Shown: positions 17,638 to 27,624, numbered from the stretch's first letter. The stretch: DNA of 58,140 nt from JBCCQH01 sp039024435 (GCA_039024435.1 JBCCQH010000037.1:1-58140), one strand, 5' to 3'. Translations and numbers: made by a program. The notes: generated from the sequence alone by a model not told the origin.

Positions 17638-19581
17638 GTGAACATTCGGAAGTGGCACTATTGCAGTTGGACGCTGGTCCTAGCTTGGTTTCTGGGACAA
17701 TCGAGTCCCGCCTCGGCCCAGCCCAAGGCGATGCGGAACCTGATGGAGGAATACTCCGGCGAAGCCGCGGTCTACCTGAAATCGAACCGGGCGGTCGAGT
17801 TGGAAATTGTGGATGGAGAACTGATCGCCACCGAAGAAGACGTGGAAGAAGCGCTCGTAATAGATGACAAATACGGTATTTTCAGCACGCGGGAGATCTA
17901 TTGTGGTAGCTTGAATGAAGTTTCCGATATCCAAGCCGTTGTGCGCATCCCCGAAAAATCAAAGTACCGCGAAGTTCCGGTCGGGAACATCGAACGCAGG
18001 TCCTCCGAGCGCAAGGGGATATTTTACGAAGGTGGGACCATGGCCAAGCTGACCTATCCGGGGATGGTGCCAGGGGCCATTTCGGCGATGCGTTACCGCA
18101 CGACGTACACTGACGCTCGCTTTCTGGCGGGCTTCTGGTTCCAAGCTTACTCTCCGATTCTCGAAGCGATTTACTCGATTACGTTTCCCGAAACGTTGGA
18201 CCTGGACTGGAAACTCTTCGGGGAGGAACAAGCCGGGGTGAAATTTTCCGAATCCCGGGCGGAGGGGAAAGTTACTTACACCTGGACGGCGGAGCGCCTG
18301 CCCAAAATGGCGCGGGAAAGTTCGGCGCCCTCAGCGCGCTATTACGGGACGCATTTAGTTGTCTTTGTCCGCTCGGCAAAGATTGCGGACAAGCAAGTGA
18401 AGTACCTGGATGGGGTGGACGGGCTGTACGCTTGGTACCAGACGTTTGTTCAGCGGATCCGCCCGGAAAACGACCAGGAATTGCGGCGGATCGCGCAAGA
18501 GATTGTCCAAAATCGGTCTACAGATCGGGAAAAGGTGGCGGCAATTTTTGCCTGGGTCCAGGCAAATGTTCGCTACGTCGCTTACGAAGACGGCTGGCGC
18601 GGCTACATTCCGTATCCCGCCGCCGAGGTGTGCGCCAAGCGCTACGGCGACTGCAAAGACATGGCCAATCTCACCCGAGAGATGCTGCAAGCCGTCGGGG
18701 TCGATGCTCAATTAACCTGGATCGGCACCCGCGAATTGCCCTATACGTATACCGATTTGCCCACACCGCAAACGGATAACCACATGATCGCGGCGGTAAA
18801 ACTGGACGGCAAAATCGAATTCCTGGATGCGACCGATCCCTTTCTCCCTTCGGGGTATCCCTCCTCCGGAATCCAGGGCAAGCAAGCCCTGGTGTCGGTG
18901 GATCGCGATAACTACGAGTTGGTGACCGTGCCGATTGTGCCCGCCGAAGCCAACCGTTCCGTGGACAGCATCGCCTTGCGGATCCGGGATGGGGTGCTGC
19001 ACGGCACTTGCCAGGCTTTCGAAACCGGTTACATGAAGCGGGACTTTCTGGCCTATCTGCGGCGCGACCAGGATGCGAAATTGCTGACCTACCTGCAAGA
19101 AAGCCGGGTCTTGGGCAACAATAAGTTTTCCATTTCCGAGGCCGAGATCGACTCGGAAAAGGGCGGGGCGGATCCCCTGCGGGTGGGCTATGCCTTCACC
19201 GTACCGGACTACCTGCGAGCGGCGGCGGGGCGCTACTACATCAATCTGAACCTGGACAAGCGCCTGCCCTACGGGCGGATCGACCGGGAAGAACGGATGC
19301 TGCCCGTGAAGTTTGATTACCAGTATGAGGTGCGCTTCCACTGCGCACTGGAAATTCCGGAGGGCTACGCGCTGAAGGCACTCCCGGAAACGGTGCGTCA
19401 TACCCATCCCCGCTGGGGCATGGAAATGGCCTACCGCACCAGCAACAATTCTCTGGTCCTCGAACAAAATTTCTATTTGCGCACTTTGCAGATTGACCCC
19501 AAAGATTTTGCGGCCTGGAACGATTACATCACCGCCTTGGAAGATGCATTTCGCACTACTGTCGTCTTGATCCCCCAATAA
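17638..19581 (+). CDS. Exported DUF3857/transglutaminase-like protein, catalytic triad present
   Basis: 647 aa from a GTG start; the signal peptide (MNIRKWHYCSWTLVLAWFLG, then SPASAQ) supports it. An N-terminal DUF3857 beta domain precedes a transglutaminase-like papain fold. Cys339 in RYGDCKDMANL, His382 in DNHMIAAV and Asp397 in FLDATDP form the expected Cys-His-Asp triad. A C-terminal DUF3858-like beta domain follows. These periplasmic proteins are widespread in Bacteroidota and largely uncharacterised; protein crosslinking or a cysteine-protease activity are the family options. Followed after 13 nt by a related gene. Confidence 0.85.
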   Translation: MNIRKWHYCSWTLVLAWFLGQSSPASAQPKAMRNLMEEYSGEAAVYLKSNRAVELEIVDGELIATEEDVEEALVIDDKYGIFSTREIYCGSLNEVSDIQAVVRIPEKSKYREVPVGNIERRSSERKGIFYEGGTMAKLTYPGMVPGAISAMRYRTTYTDARFLAGFWFQAYSPILEAIYSITFPETLDLDWKLFGEEQAGVKFSESRAEGKVTYTWTAERLPKMARESSAPSARYYGTHLVVFVRSAKIADKQVKYLDGVDGLYAWYQTFVQRIRPENDQELRRIAQEIVQNRSTDREKVAAIFAWVQANVRYVAYEDGWRGYIPYPAAEVCAKRYGDCKDMANLTREMLQAVGVDAQLTWIGTRELPYTYTDLPTPQTDNHMIAAVKLDGKIEFLDATDPFLPSGYPSSGIQGKQALVSVDRDNYELVTVPIVPAEANRSVDSIALRIRDGVLHGTCQAFETGYMKRDFLAYLRRDQDAKLLTYLQESRVLGNNKFSISEAEIDSEKGGADPLRVGYAFTVPDYLRAAAGRYYINLNLDKRLPYGRIDREERMLPVKFDYQYEVRFHCALEIPEGYALKALPETVRHTHPRWGMEMAYRTSNNSLVLEQNFYLRTLQIDPKDFAAWNDYITALEDAFRTTVVLIPQ

Positions 19582-19594
19582 CCCGATTATTGCC

Positions 19595-21553
19595 ATGCCT
19601 ACCTTTCGCCTTCTCCTCTTTCTGTTGCTGACCGCGCCGTCGGCATTTGCCCAAAGCCTTTCCCATACCAACTACACCTGGGCGGAAAACCCGAGCATCC
19701 ACGCCCTCAATGAAAAGGAAACCCAAGCCCACGCGGTCATCCTCAAGGATGCTCGGATCGTGGAGTTTCGGATAGAGGACGAAATGCCCACCCGCTACCG
19801 CACGTTGCACCGGCTGGTTCACCTGAACGATCAGACCGGCATCGAAATGCACAACCGGGTCTACATCCCGGTACCGAGTGATGGGGAACTGGTACAACTG
19901 TCCGCGCGGGCGATTGCGCCCGGGGGTGAGGTCACGCTATTCAACCGCGACCGCCTGAAGCGCATCGAAAACCAGGATGAATACGGCGATATGCAGATTT
20001 TTGCCCTGGAAGGCGCGGTCGTTGGGGGAGAGGTCGAGTACCTGCTGACGGTCAAGTCGATGGCCCGTCCCGACGGACAGGAAACGGTCAGTGCTTTTTC
20101 ACCGACGCGGGAAGCCATCTTTAGCCTGGATGCGGACCCTTATTTTACCGTCAGCGCAAAAAGCTACTTCTGCGGTGATCTCGACCTTGAGAAAGGCCAC
20201 TCGGCTTATTTGCGCCTGGAAAACATCGAGGTCCGCAAGGAAGAGCTGTTTTCGCTCGACGATGGAAACCGACCCAAAATCTTCTACCGGGTAGACGAGG
20301 TCAACTACGAAGATGGGAGCAAGGCGACAATTTCTTCCTGGCTCAAGGTGCAAAAATTCCTGGCTTCGGTATTTCTGGTGGAAGAGAGTGAGGCGACGCA
20401 GGCGGCCCTGCGGGATTTCCTCAAGAAGGAGGTGCGCATCCGCAAATCGATGTCCGAGGAGGAAAAAATTCTCGCTTTGGAGGAGTACTTCAAGATGCGC
20501 TTCCAGATTCAGGAAGCGGAATCCGACGAGACGCGGGACCTGCAATGGGTACTGGAAGCGAAGATCGCCAGCGAGTTTGCCCTCACGCGGCTGTTCAATT
20601 TGGCGTTTCGGGACTGGGGGGTGGACCGGCGCCTGCTGGCGACGTGCAACCGCTACGAGCACCGCTTTGACAAGGATTTTTTTTCGAGTGCGAACGTGCA
20701 GAATTTCCTTTTTTATTTTCCGCAAACCGACCGCTACCTGGCGCCTTATGCCTACCAATACCGCTACGGATTGCCGCCGAATTACTACGCGGACCAGTAC
20801 GCCTTTGAGATTTTGGACACCGAGCGGATCTCGCTTTACGCCGGTGTGCTCCCCAAGTTTCACTTCGTTGCCATCGGGGGCCACGAGGCCAATTTCATGC
20901 ACAAAGACTACGATATCCGTTTTGCGGAGGACTACCGCAAGGTCACGGTGAATCTTTCCATTGACTGGGGCGGCAACCACGCTTCGGGCATCCGGGCGGA
21001 TTACAACTTGCTCCAGGAATCCGAGCGCAAGGAATACCTGGAAGACATGTTTTTCACCTTCAATGACGATGGCATCGTGAGCAATGCGGCGATTGCGCAC
21101 CCGGAAAATACGGAACTGGAATTGCCGGTGACCACCTCCGCGGAAGTTCAGATCCCTTCCATGCTGGAAAGGGCTGGGGAAGACATCCTCTTCAAAGTCG
21201 GTGAGATCCTGGGCGAGCAGTGGGAACTCTACCGGGAAGAGCTGCGGCAGCAGCCGGTGGACATGCCCTATCCGGAGAGCTACCGGCACCGCATTCGCTT
21301 TGCGATTCCCCCGGGTTACCGCATGGAAGGGGAGGAGAGTGCCCGGATTGAGCACAAAATGGAACTGGACGGAGGGCAAGTGGCGGGCTTTCACTCGGAA
21401 GTCACCGTGAATGGCCGGCAAGTGGAGATCGTGATCCGGGAATTTTATGCACTTGGATCTTACCCGATGGACCGCTACGAAGATTTCCGGAGGGTCATCA
21501 ATTCGGCGGCGGATTTCAACAAAGCGGTCATTGTCTTTACCCCAGAAAAATAG
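19595..21553 (+). CDS. Exported DUF3857 protein with inactive transglutaminase-like domain
   Basis: 652 aa with signal peptide MPTFRLLLFLLLTAPSAFAQ. The N-terminal DUF3857 region is recognisable (RYRTLHRLVHLNDQTGIEM). In the transglutaminase-like region the Cys position is not preserved: the segment LQWVLEAKIASEFALTRLF occupies the place of the GDCKD motif. The catalytic triad is therefore missing and the domain is probably a binding or regulatory module. It is operonic with the catalytically competent paralogue immediately upstream, so a heteromeric active/inactive pair in the periplasm is plausible. Confidence 0.8.
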   Translation: MPTFRLLLFLLLTAPSAFAQSLSHTNYTWAENPSIHALNEKETQAHAVILKDARIVEFRIEDEMPTRYRTLHRLVHLNDQTGIEMHNRVYIPVPSDGELVQLSARAIAPGGEVTLFNRDRLKRIENQDEYGDMQIFALEGAVVGGEVEYLLTVKSMARPDGQETVSAFSPTREAIFSLDADPYFTVSAKSYFCGDLDLEKGHSAYLRLENIEVRKEELFSLDDGNRPKIFYRVDEVNYEDGSKATISSWLKVQKFLASVFLVEESEATQAALRDFLKKEVRIRKSMSEEEKILALEEYFKMRFQIQEAESDETRDLQWVLEAKIASEFALTRLFNLAFRDWGVDRRLLATCNRYEHRFDKDFFSSANVQNFLFYFPQTDRYLAPYAYQYRYGLPPNYYADQYAFEILDTERISLYAGVLPKFHFVAIGGHEANFMHKDYDIRFAEDYRKVTVNLSIDWGGNHASGIRADYNLLQESERKEYLEDMFFTFNDDGIVSNAAIAHPENTELELPVTTSAEVQIPSMLERAGEDILFKVGEILGEQWELYREELRQQPVDMPYPESYRHRIRFAIPPGYRMEGEESARIEHKMELDGGQVAGFHSEVTVNGRQVEIVIREFYALGSYPMDRYEDFRRVINSAADFNKAVIVFTPEK

Positions 21554-21709
21554 ACCCGTGGAAGTCTGAATTGAGGCTCTTTGGGTTGGGGGGCGATGAT
21601 TGTGGCTTTTTCTCGGCGATTGCCTCGGCTTCGAACAACAATCTGGTGGGATTTGCGGTAATGATGTATATTGGACAATAACCACCATCCGAAAATCACT
21701 CCATTTCTC

Positions 21710-23566
21710 ATGCGGAAGGTCATTTTACTTGTGGGCTTAGTGGCAGTACACCTGGGCGGTTTCTATCCGATTTGGGGGCAGACATGTACGGGAACCTTGG
21801 GCGAAAATATCTTTGCTGACGGAGATTTCGGCGTGGGCATTGCGAACATCGTGCCGTTTGATCCGCAGATTGCGCCGGGCTACATTTACCAGACAAATCC
21901 ACCCCCCAACGATGGGTTTTACACGATTACCAATGATATCGGGCAGTGGCCGTCGAACTTTGGGTGGGCGCAGATTCAAGACAACAGCCCGAATCCGTTT
22001 GGCTATATGATGGTGGTCAACGCGAGTTTTGATCCGGGATTGTTTTACGAGGAAACCGTCACCGGACTCTGCGAAAACACCCTCTATGAGTTCAGTGCCG
22101 ATATTTACAATTTGATCCAGGGCGAAAACCTGATTCGCCCCAATGTCGATTTTCTCATTGACGGGACGGTGGTTTACAATACGGGCAACATCCCGGAAAA
22201 TTTTCAATGGAATACTTACGGGTTTACGTTCTCGACCGCTCCCGGGCAGACGTCGGTGACGCTTTCGCTGGCGAATAACGCGCCGGGGGGCATCGGGAAT
22301 GATATCGCGCTGGACAACATCTCGTTTCGGCCCTGCGGTCCGGAGGCCTTGATCCTGCCGACGTCGGTTCTGACCATCTGTCCGGACGGCAATCCGTTGC
22401 AACTCAACGCCACGGTGCAGGGCAATCAGTACCCGACGCCCCGCTTCCAGTGGCAGACGAGTACCGATCAGGGCGCGACCTGGACGGATATTCCCGGCGC
22501 CACGGTTTCGCTCCTGACTATTTCGCCCCTGAGTTCCGGCACCTACTGGTACCGTTTCCTCCTCGCCAACGATCCCGCAAACCTCACCAATTCTCGGTGC
22601 CGCGTCATCTCCAATGTCAAAATCATTGATGTGGTGCCCAAATTTTTTACCGTGGTGGATTCCTTGTGCGAGGGCCGCAGCTACGCCTTTGGGGGAAATA
22701 CCCTCACGACCAGCGGCACCTACCAAGATTCTCTGGTATCGAGTTTGGGCTGCGACAGCATCGTGACCTTGAATCTGACTTTTCTGCCCGACCCCGGCAT
22801 CCAGGCCGATCTGGAGCTCAATGATCCCAGTTGCGATTACCTAGACGATGGCACGATTCTTTTGGGGACGATTTCCTTCGGCAATCCGCCCTACAGTGCG
22901 TTTCTGAATGGACAAGTGATCAGCCCGGGCCTGGTGGATGGCCTGGGGGCCAGTCCCTACATTGTGAACGTGGTGGACCGGTTCGGTTGCAGTTTTGACA
23001 CGGTGGTGTTCCTGCAGCGTCCGCCGCCATTCAGTGTAGAACTGGGGCCGGATTGGGAGATATCCCTCGGGGACAGCATTGAATTGAATCCCACGGGCAG
23101 CGCACCGATTGCGCAGTACGCTTGGCGGCCGGACGACTGGGTGAATTGTGTGACCGATTGCCGTCCGGTGTGGGCCTTGCCCCGGGCGACGGGCAATCTC
23201 ACGATTGTAGCGACTTCGGAGGCAGGATGTGTGGCCGAAGATTCGATTTTTGTCCGGGTAAATGCAGTCCGGCAGGTCTACATTCCCACCGCCTTCACGC
23301 CAAATGACGATGGGCTGAATGACGTGTTTAGCGTATGGGGGGACTTTCCGAGTGCCCAGCAGGTGGATGAGTTGCTGATTTACGACCGGTGGGGGGGAAT
23401 CATTTTTGCCCGGACCAATATGCCCATCAACGACCCCACGCAGGGCTGGGACGGCACGGCCGGCGGGAAACCGGTGGCGGAAGGGGTGTATCCCTACGTC
23501 GCGCGGATCCGTTTCCTGGACGGGCAGGTTTTTGTGCGTTCGGGCAGCTTGACGCTGGTGCGTTGA
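21710..23566 (+). CDS. Gliding motility-associated C-terminal domain (CHU_C) surface protein
   Basis: The ATG at 21710 gives 618 aa and a signal peptide (MRKVILLVGLVAVHLGGFYPIWGQ minus its last residues). An N-terminal beta-sandwich domain resembles carbohydrate-binding modules, followed by Ig-like repeats. The C-terminus has the type B T9SS/gliding motility signature: VYIPTAFTPNDDGLNDVF, then LLIYDRWGGIIFAR, then GWDGTAGGKPVAEGVYPY. Such proteins are exported by T9SS and attached at or released from the cell surface, often acting as adhesins. Confidence 0.9.
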   Translation: MRKVILLVGLVAVHLGGFYPIWGQTCTGTLGENIFADGDFGVGIANIVPFDPQIAPGYIYQTNPPPNDGFYTITNDIGQWPSNFGWAQIQDNSPNPFGYMMVVNASFDPGLFYEETVTGLCENTLYEFSADIYNLIQGENLIRPNVDFLIDGTVVYNTGNIPENFQWNTYGFTFSTAPGQTSVTLSLANNAPGGIGNDIALDNISFRPCGPEALILPTSVLTICPDGNPLQLNATVQGNQYPTPRFQWQTSTDQGATWTDIPGATVSLLTISPLSSGTYWYRFLLANDPANLTNSRCRVISNVKIIDVVPKFFTVVDSLCEGRSYAFGGNTLTTSGTYQDSLVSSLGCDSIVTLNLTFLPDPGIQADLELNDPSCDYLDDGTILLGTISFGNPPYSAFLNGQVISPGLVDGLGASPYIVNVVDRFGCSFDTVVFLQRPPPFSVELGPDWEISLGDSIELNPTGSAPIAQYAWRPDDWVNCVTDCRPVWALPRATGNLTIVATSEAGCVAEDSIFVRVNAVRQVYIPTAFTPNDDGLNDVFSVWGDFPSAQQVDELLIYDRWGGIIFARTNMPINDPTQGWDGTAGGKPVAEGVYPYVARIRFLDGQVFVRSGSLTLVR

Positions 23567-23594
23567 TCGCTCCCAAGAAATTTTTTTATAAGGT

Positions 23595-23624
23595 TTTGAT
23601 TTGTCTGATTTATGCCTATTTTTG
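23595..23624 (+). promoter_or_regulatory. Candidate Bacteroidota promoter for the 507-aa gene
   Basis: TATTTTTG at 23617-23624 matches TAnnTTTG and a TTTG ending at 23598 precedes it by 18 nt, near the usual -33/-7 spacing. It lies in an AT-rich gap and would give a ~135-nt leader before the ATG at 23765. Confidence 0.5.
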
Positions 23625-23764
23625 TTGAGTAATAAAACAACTTCCTTTCGCTTTTCATGTGTATAGCATTTTCCGAAAAGCTATTTCATTTTTTTGTTGC
23701 GTTCACATCTTTTCATAATCCAGGAGGATTATGCATTGTCAATTTTATTTTATCCAACTTAACC

Positions 23765-25288
23765 ATGCCTCAATTTAATTTTACCCTCCCGCCACTTTTC
23801 AGTATTCTCAATGGATTGGTCAGCAAATGGGCCCAAACTCCGATTTCCCCGGAACTTTCCATCAACGACCCGGCCTGGAACGAGGCCGGCACCATGAACT
23901 TCGCCAAAGGGGTGGTCATGGCGAAAAATGACACCCGCTTTCTCTATTTAGCGCTGGACGTGACCGCCGATACGGGCAATGATCCCGGCACCGGCGACTA
24001 TTTCTGGCTGACCTTTGACGTGGACGAAAACCGCGCCATCAGCTCAAACCGCGACGTAAACTACGGTACCTACCGCAATCAACCCGAAAAGCTCGGCATC
24101 CAAAAGTACCTCGGTCCCGGCCGCTGGACCGGCTTATCGGTCCCTCCGGAATCGGAAGTCAAGGTTGAATTCGGTCCCTCGCCCAACTCGGCCACGCCGC
24201 ACCGGATCTGGAAATTCAAAATCGCGATGACGGAAATCAGTGCTTCCGCCTACAGTTGGTTCGGGACGCCGTTTACCTATTTTGGGTTCCGTGTCCGCTC
24301 GCAAAGTCCTGGATTTGTACAGGATACGCCGAGCAACTTTTACCGCGATTTCTCCAAGTTGAACAAGCTGACGTTTGCCACCAAGCCGACCGCGTACTAC
24401 GGCGATCTGGGACCGGTGATCGGCAGTGTAGGCCTGATCCCCACCACAAAAATTGGGAACGACGGCAAAGCAGACACCGATAAGAATTACTTCATCCACG
24501 CGCAAAATGCCGCTTTTGGTGGCGTACTGAGCCTGATCGGAAATCGTTCTACCCTCAGCAATCTCTATTACAATCAGCAGGCACGCAAGTACCGCATTTT
24601 GCACGCCGAGCCGGGCTCCAACACGTTCGTTCCCCTGGTTTCTTCCTGGCGGAACTACAAGTGGACCGGATCCGATTACGACCTGATTGCGGTCGGAGCA
24701 GATGACCGGCAGCAGTATCCGCTGCTCAATCCTTCGGTGGATTACTCCATCGACGATCTGCTGATCCAGTTCCCTTCGATGGGCATGGACGCCGGAATTC
24801 ACCGTTTCCGGGTAGAATTCTTCCGGGAAAACGGCACGACTCCGGTTCCGACTTCGGCGCAGACTTTGTCGCTGTTCATCGACAACCGCTTGCCCTACGT
24901 GGACATCGACAGCATCCGCCACGGCAGCCAGGAAGTGGGGGCCTGCGGCATCGAACAGATCGGACCGGCTCCCGACGGATTGAATTTCCGGGTGACCGCC
25001 CACGATCCGGAGGGCAACTTGCGCAAGTTTGACTTCATCGCGAACTACGGCGAGAACCAAACCCGCGTGATCTACCGCCAGTCCTACAGCGATGCAGTAG
25101 CGGCCGGTGCCAACTGGAGCGGGATGCAAAACTTCGCGATTCCGAGTACGCCCAGCATTCCCATGCCCTGGCGTCCTCCGATTCAGTGCGCTTACAGTTT
25201 CCGGGTGCGCGCCTGGGCGCGCACGACAAATGGCTACACCCATGTCGGGTACAGCAGTTACTTCAGGACGATGACTTTGTTGATGTAA
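23765..25288 (+). CDS. Hypothetical leaderless beta-rich protein with CBM9-like N-terminal domain (507 aa)
   Basis: The ATG at 23765 is chosen because the upstream in-frame extension is AT-rich and unlike protein. Residues ~30-190 resemble a family 9 carbohydrate-binding/DOMON-like sandwich: NDPAWNEA, then KNDTRFLYLALDVTAD and DYFWLTFDVDENR. The rest is beta-rich with Ig-like spacing and no catalytic motif I can name. Unusually for such a protein, there is no signal peptide or T9SS tail, so it is either cytoplasmic or leaves by another route, for example as cargo of the injection system encoded 6 kb away. That last point is speculation. Confidence 0.6.
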   Translation: MPQFNFTLPPLFSILNGLVSKWAQTPISPELSINDPAWNEAGTMNFAKGVVMAKNDTRFLYLALDVTADTGNDPGTGDYFWLTFDVDENRAISSNRDVNYGTYRNQPEKLGIQKYLGPGRWTGLSVPPESEVKVEFGPSPNSATPHRIWKFKIAMTEISASAYSWFGTPFTYFGFRVRSQSPGFVQDTPSNFYRDFSKLNKLTFATKPTAYYGDLGPVIGSVGLIPTTKIGNDGKADTDKNYFIHAQNAAFGGVLSLIGNRSTLSNLYYNQQARKYRILHAEPGSNTFVPLVSSWRNYKWTGSDYDLIAVGADDRQQYPLLNPSVDYSIDDLLIQFPSMGMDAGIHRFRVEFFRENGTTPVPTSAQTLSLFIDNRLPYVDIDSIRHGSQEVGACGIEQIGPAPDGLNFRVTAHDPEGNLRKFDFIANYGENQTRVIYRQSYSDAVAAGANWSGMQNFAIPSTPSIPMPWRPPIQCAYSFRVRAWARTTNGYTHVGYSSYFRTMTLLM

Positions 25289-25319
25289 GGCAAGTCATTG
25301 CGGACACTGCGGCGGAGCG

Positions 25320-27008
25320 CTATCCCTTGGGGATGGTGCTCCGTTGCGGCATCCGGGGCTTGCTTCTGGGTTTTTTGACCGAGGGCTTCGCGGTGTCGGT
25401 CGCGGAGGGATTGGGCGTGGTTTTGCGGGCCAATACTTGCTGCCCCCGGGTCCAATTGCGCGCGGGGTAGCGCAGCAGACCGAGGGTCACAATTCCCACA
25501 CTCAGGAAAAACAGGTCGACGCCGGCTACGTAACCCATCCCGTCGGCGATGGCGATCCAGAACCAGTCGCCAGTAACGATGCCGTTGGTGATGGGCACCA
25601 AGAGCGAGAGCACGCCGCCCAAAGCGAGGTACCAACGGTAAACCGAAAAATAGCCTTTCCGGAACAAACCGGTGGCGATCAGGGCTACCCACCCGAGGAA
25701 GAAGACCGCATTGACGTAGGTAGTGTGACCGGGGGTGTCAATCGGGATCCACTTGTTGGCGAGGAAGAGCAGGGCGACCCCGGGGAAAAGCGCCAGCGAA
25801 ACGCAAATCATCCATTTGGTGATCACATAGTGAAAACGGCGCTGTTTGTCGGTGTAGCGGGCATTGTCCCGGGCCTTCTGCCAAAGCATGATCCCACTCA
25901 GGAGCATGAAGCAGGTCATGATGGCCAGGATAAAGTAGATCCACTTTGTCAAGGGATTGCCGTAGGTGCCAAAATGCAGGCGCAGGAGCAGGTCGTCGAC
26001 GGTTTCAGTATAGCCTTTCTCTACTGGATCAACGCGGGCAACCTCTTTGCCCCCGTGAATTTGGAGGGCGAGGACGCCGTTGCCTTGGATGGTGGCGTGG
26101 TCGTCCACGTAAAACAGCGCGAGGCCGGTTTCTTTGCCGTAATTGCTCACCCGGACCGTGGTTGTGGCGTAATCAGCGAAGGTGGTGTCGACCGTTTTTT
26201 GCAGTTCATTCAGGGACACCGGCGGAAAGTGGTAATTTACCGAATCGGGGCGGGCGGCCCGCTCGGGAGCCACCGCGGCAATGATTTGGTCGCGGTTGCC
26301 ATCAAACAAAATGTAGGCACTCGGCGCCAGCAGTAAGGTCAGCAGCCCGAAGAGAGCCCCGGTGATGGCGTACATTACTTGGTAGGGGAGTCCGATGATG
26401 CCCAGGGAGGTGTGGCCGAGGGTCCAGATCTGTTTGGCGGAGCGCCGGATGGAAAAGGCGTAGAATTTCTTGACGATGTCCTGCCAGTGGATCAGCACGC
26501 CGGTCACAATCGCGAAGAGGAAAAATAGCGCGGTGAGTCCGGAGAGCCACAGCCCAATGACCGGAATCTGGCCAAAGAAATGCAGGCGGTAGAGGGTATC
26601 CGATACCGTAGTGGGCTTGGGATCGGAGGGGATCTCGGCGAGGGTCACCGGATCGAGTTTTGCCCGGAACCGCTGGAATTTGCGCGCGGTATCGCCGATG
26701 ACGTGCTCGGAGCCAAAAAACTGAACCACCGGCATCTCCTCACTGGCCAGGCGCAAGGTAAAAGATTTTTCCGGCGCGAAGTTCGGGTGGTTGGTTTGCA
26801 GTACGGTCAAGACCTGTTCATAGTCAACCGGGGCTTCCTTGATCCGGCGCACGTCCTGGTTTTCCCAGTGGTAGATTTCGTGGCGGAACAGGGTAAAAGC
26901 TCCGCAAAAAAAGATCACGAACAGCGCCAGGCTGATCACAATTCCGGAAACGGTGTGCGTGTGGAAGAGCACATTGTAAGCGCGAAGGGGTAAGCGTTTG
27001 AATTTCAT
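25320..27008 (-). CDS. PepSY-associated transmembrane protein (iron-uptake-type reductase/permease-like)
   Basis: 562 aa beginning with the PepSY_TM signature LRAYNVLFHTHTVSGIVISLALF and HEIYHWE. Four or more transmembrane segments alternate with two periplasmic PepSY-like domains, and paired His residues (for example LHFFGQIPVIGLWLSG and LGHTSLGIIG) recall haem-binding membrane reductases. Family members are usually iron-regulated and linked to siderophore iron release or uptake. It is the third gene of an overlapping operon (TGATG with the upstream gene). A Fur-like palindrome precedes the operon. Confidence 0.85.
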   Translation of the reverse strand: MKFKRLPLRAYNVLFHTHTVSGIVISLALFVIFFCGAFTLFRHEIYHWENQDVRRIKEAPVDYEQVLTVLQTNHPNFAPEKSFTLRLASEEMPVVQFFGSEHVIGDTARKFQRFRAKLDPVTLAEIPSDPKPTTVSDTLYRLHFFGQIPVIGLWLSGLTALFFLFAIVTGVLIHWQDIVKKFYAFSIRRSAKQIWTLGHTSLGIIGLPYQVMYAITGALFGLLTLLLAPSAYILFDGNRDQIIAAVAPERAARPDSVNYHFPPVSLNELQKTVDTTFADYATTTVRVSNYGKETGLALFYVDDHATIQGNGVLALQIHGGKEVARVDPVEKGYTETVDDLLLRLHFGTYGNPLTKWIYFILAIMTCFMLLSGIMLWQKARDNARYTDKQRRFHYVITKWMICVSLALFPGVALLFLANKWIPIDTPGHTTYVNAVFFLGWVALIATGLFRKGYFSVYRWYLALGGVLSLLVPITNGIVTGDWFWIAIADGMGYVAGVDLFFLSVGIVTLGLLRYPARNWTRGQQVLARKTTPNPSATDTAKPSVKKPRSKPRMPQRSTIPKG

Positions 27009-27289
27009 CAGCGCAGGAAGTATATCAAAACGCTACAGACGAGGGTGATGCTGAGGTATACGCCCCAGAGTTTCCAGCCGTTGCGGAACAGAAAGGCCAC
27101 AACCATGGTCCCTACCCAAACGAAAAACGCGCTGAATGCGGTCGTGATCACCAGTGGGGACTTGTTTTCCAGCATTGCCCCGATCAGCAAGTGCAGGGCC
27201 ATGGTCACCATGAATCCGCCGAGGATGCCACCGGTGATCTTCAGGATCCGGTGGGTGCGCGAAGAGAGGTATTTGGGATTGGCGGGCAT
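27008..27289 (-). CDS. Small membrane protein of the PepSY operon (93 aa)
   Basis: Two or three hydrophobic segments (GGILGGFMVTMALHLLIGAM, FFVWVGTMVVAFLF, LWGVYLSITLVCSVLIYF). The start overlaps the previous stop as TAATG and its own stop overlaps the PepSY gene start as TGATG, a tightly coupled arrangement. Function unknown; the coupling suggests an accessory subunit for the PepSY-type protein. Confidence 0.75.
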   Translation of the reverse strand: MPANPKYLSSRTHRILKITGGILGGFMVTMALHLLIGAMLENKSPLVITTAFSAFFVWVGTMVVAFLFRNGWKLWGVYLSITLVCSVLIYFLR

Positions 27290-27609
27290 TATTGAACGGT
27301 GAGGTCAAGGATAAGCAACAGGAAAGCGCCGCCGAGCAGTGCGTACAACAATTGCCGGTGCAAAGGCAGCAGAATCACAACCAGTGCGAAGACGGACAGC
27401 AGCCCGATGCCCCAGAGCCAGATCCCGGTGAGCCAGCCCCAAGTGGCGATGCAGAGGATGCCGGCGGTAAGGGCGAGCACGCTCCCGCCCAAGGACGACA
27501 GCCAGGGCCGATCTTGGAACTGTTGTTTAAGGGCACGGTGCTCCTCGGGAAAATATTTGGACTTGCCGTAATAAAACAACGCGGCAAGCACCAGACTGGC
27601 CATGATCAT
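27289..27609 (-). CDS. Small membrane protein, first gene of the PepSY operon (106 aa)
   Basis: Four predicted membrane helices (MASLVLAALFYY, LGGSVLALTAGILCIATWGW, LWGIGLLSVFALVVILLPL, LLYALLGGAFLLLILDL). Start ATG at 27609, or 27603 two codons later. It lies 16 nt downstream of a 17-bp palindrome, so it is the promoter-proximal gene of an iron-type operon. No family recognised beyond similarity of layout to small proteins next to PepSY_TM genes. Confidence 0.75.
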   Translation of the reverse strand: MIMASLVLAALFYYGKSKYFPEEHRALKQQFQDRPWLSSLGGSVLALTAGILCIATWGWLTGIWLWGIGLLSVFALVVILLPLHRQLLYALLGGAFLLLILDLTVQ

Positions 27610-27624
27610 AAATGCACCTCGCTA

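Noticed and set aside
20099..21688. 529-aa open frame on the minus strand
   Set aside because: Antisense to the second DUF3857 gene, which has a signal peptide and recognisable domain. The antisense product is Arg/His/Val-rich without any motif.
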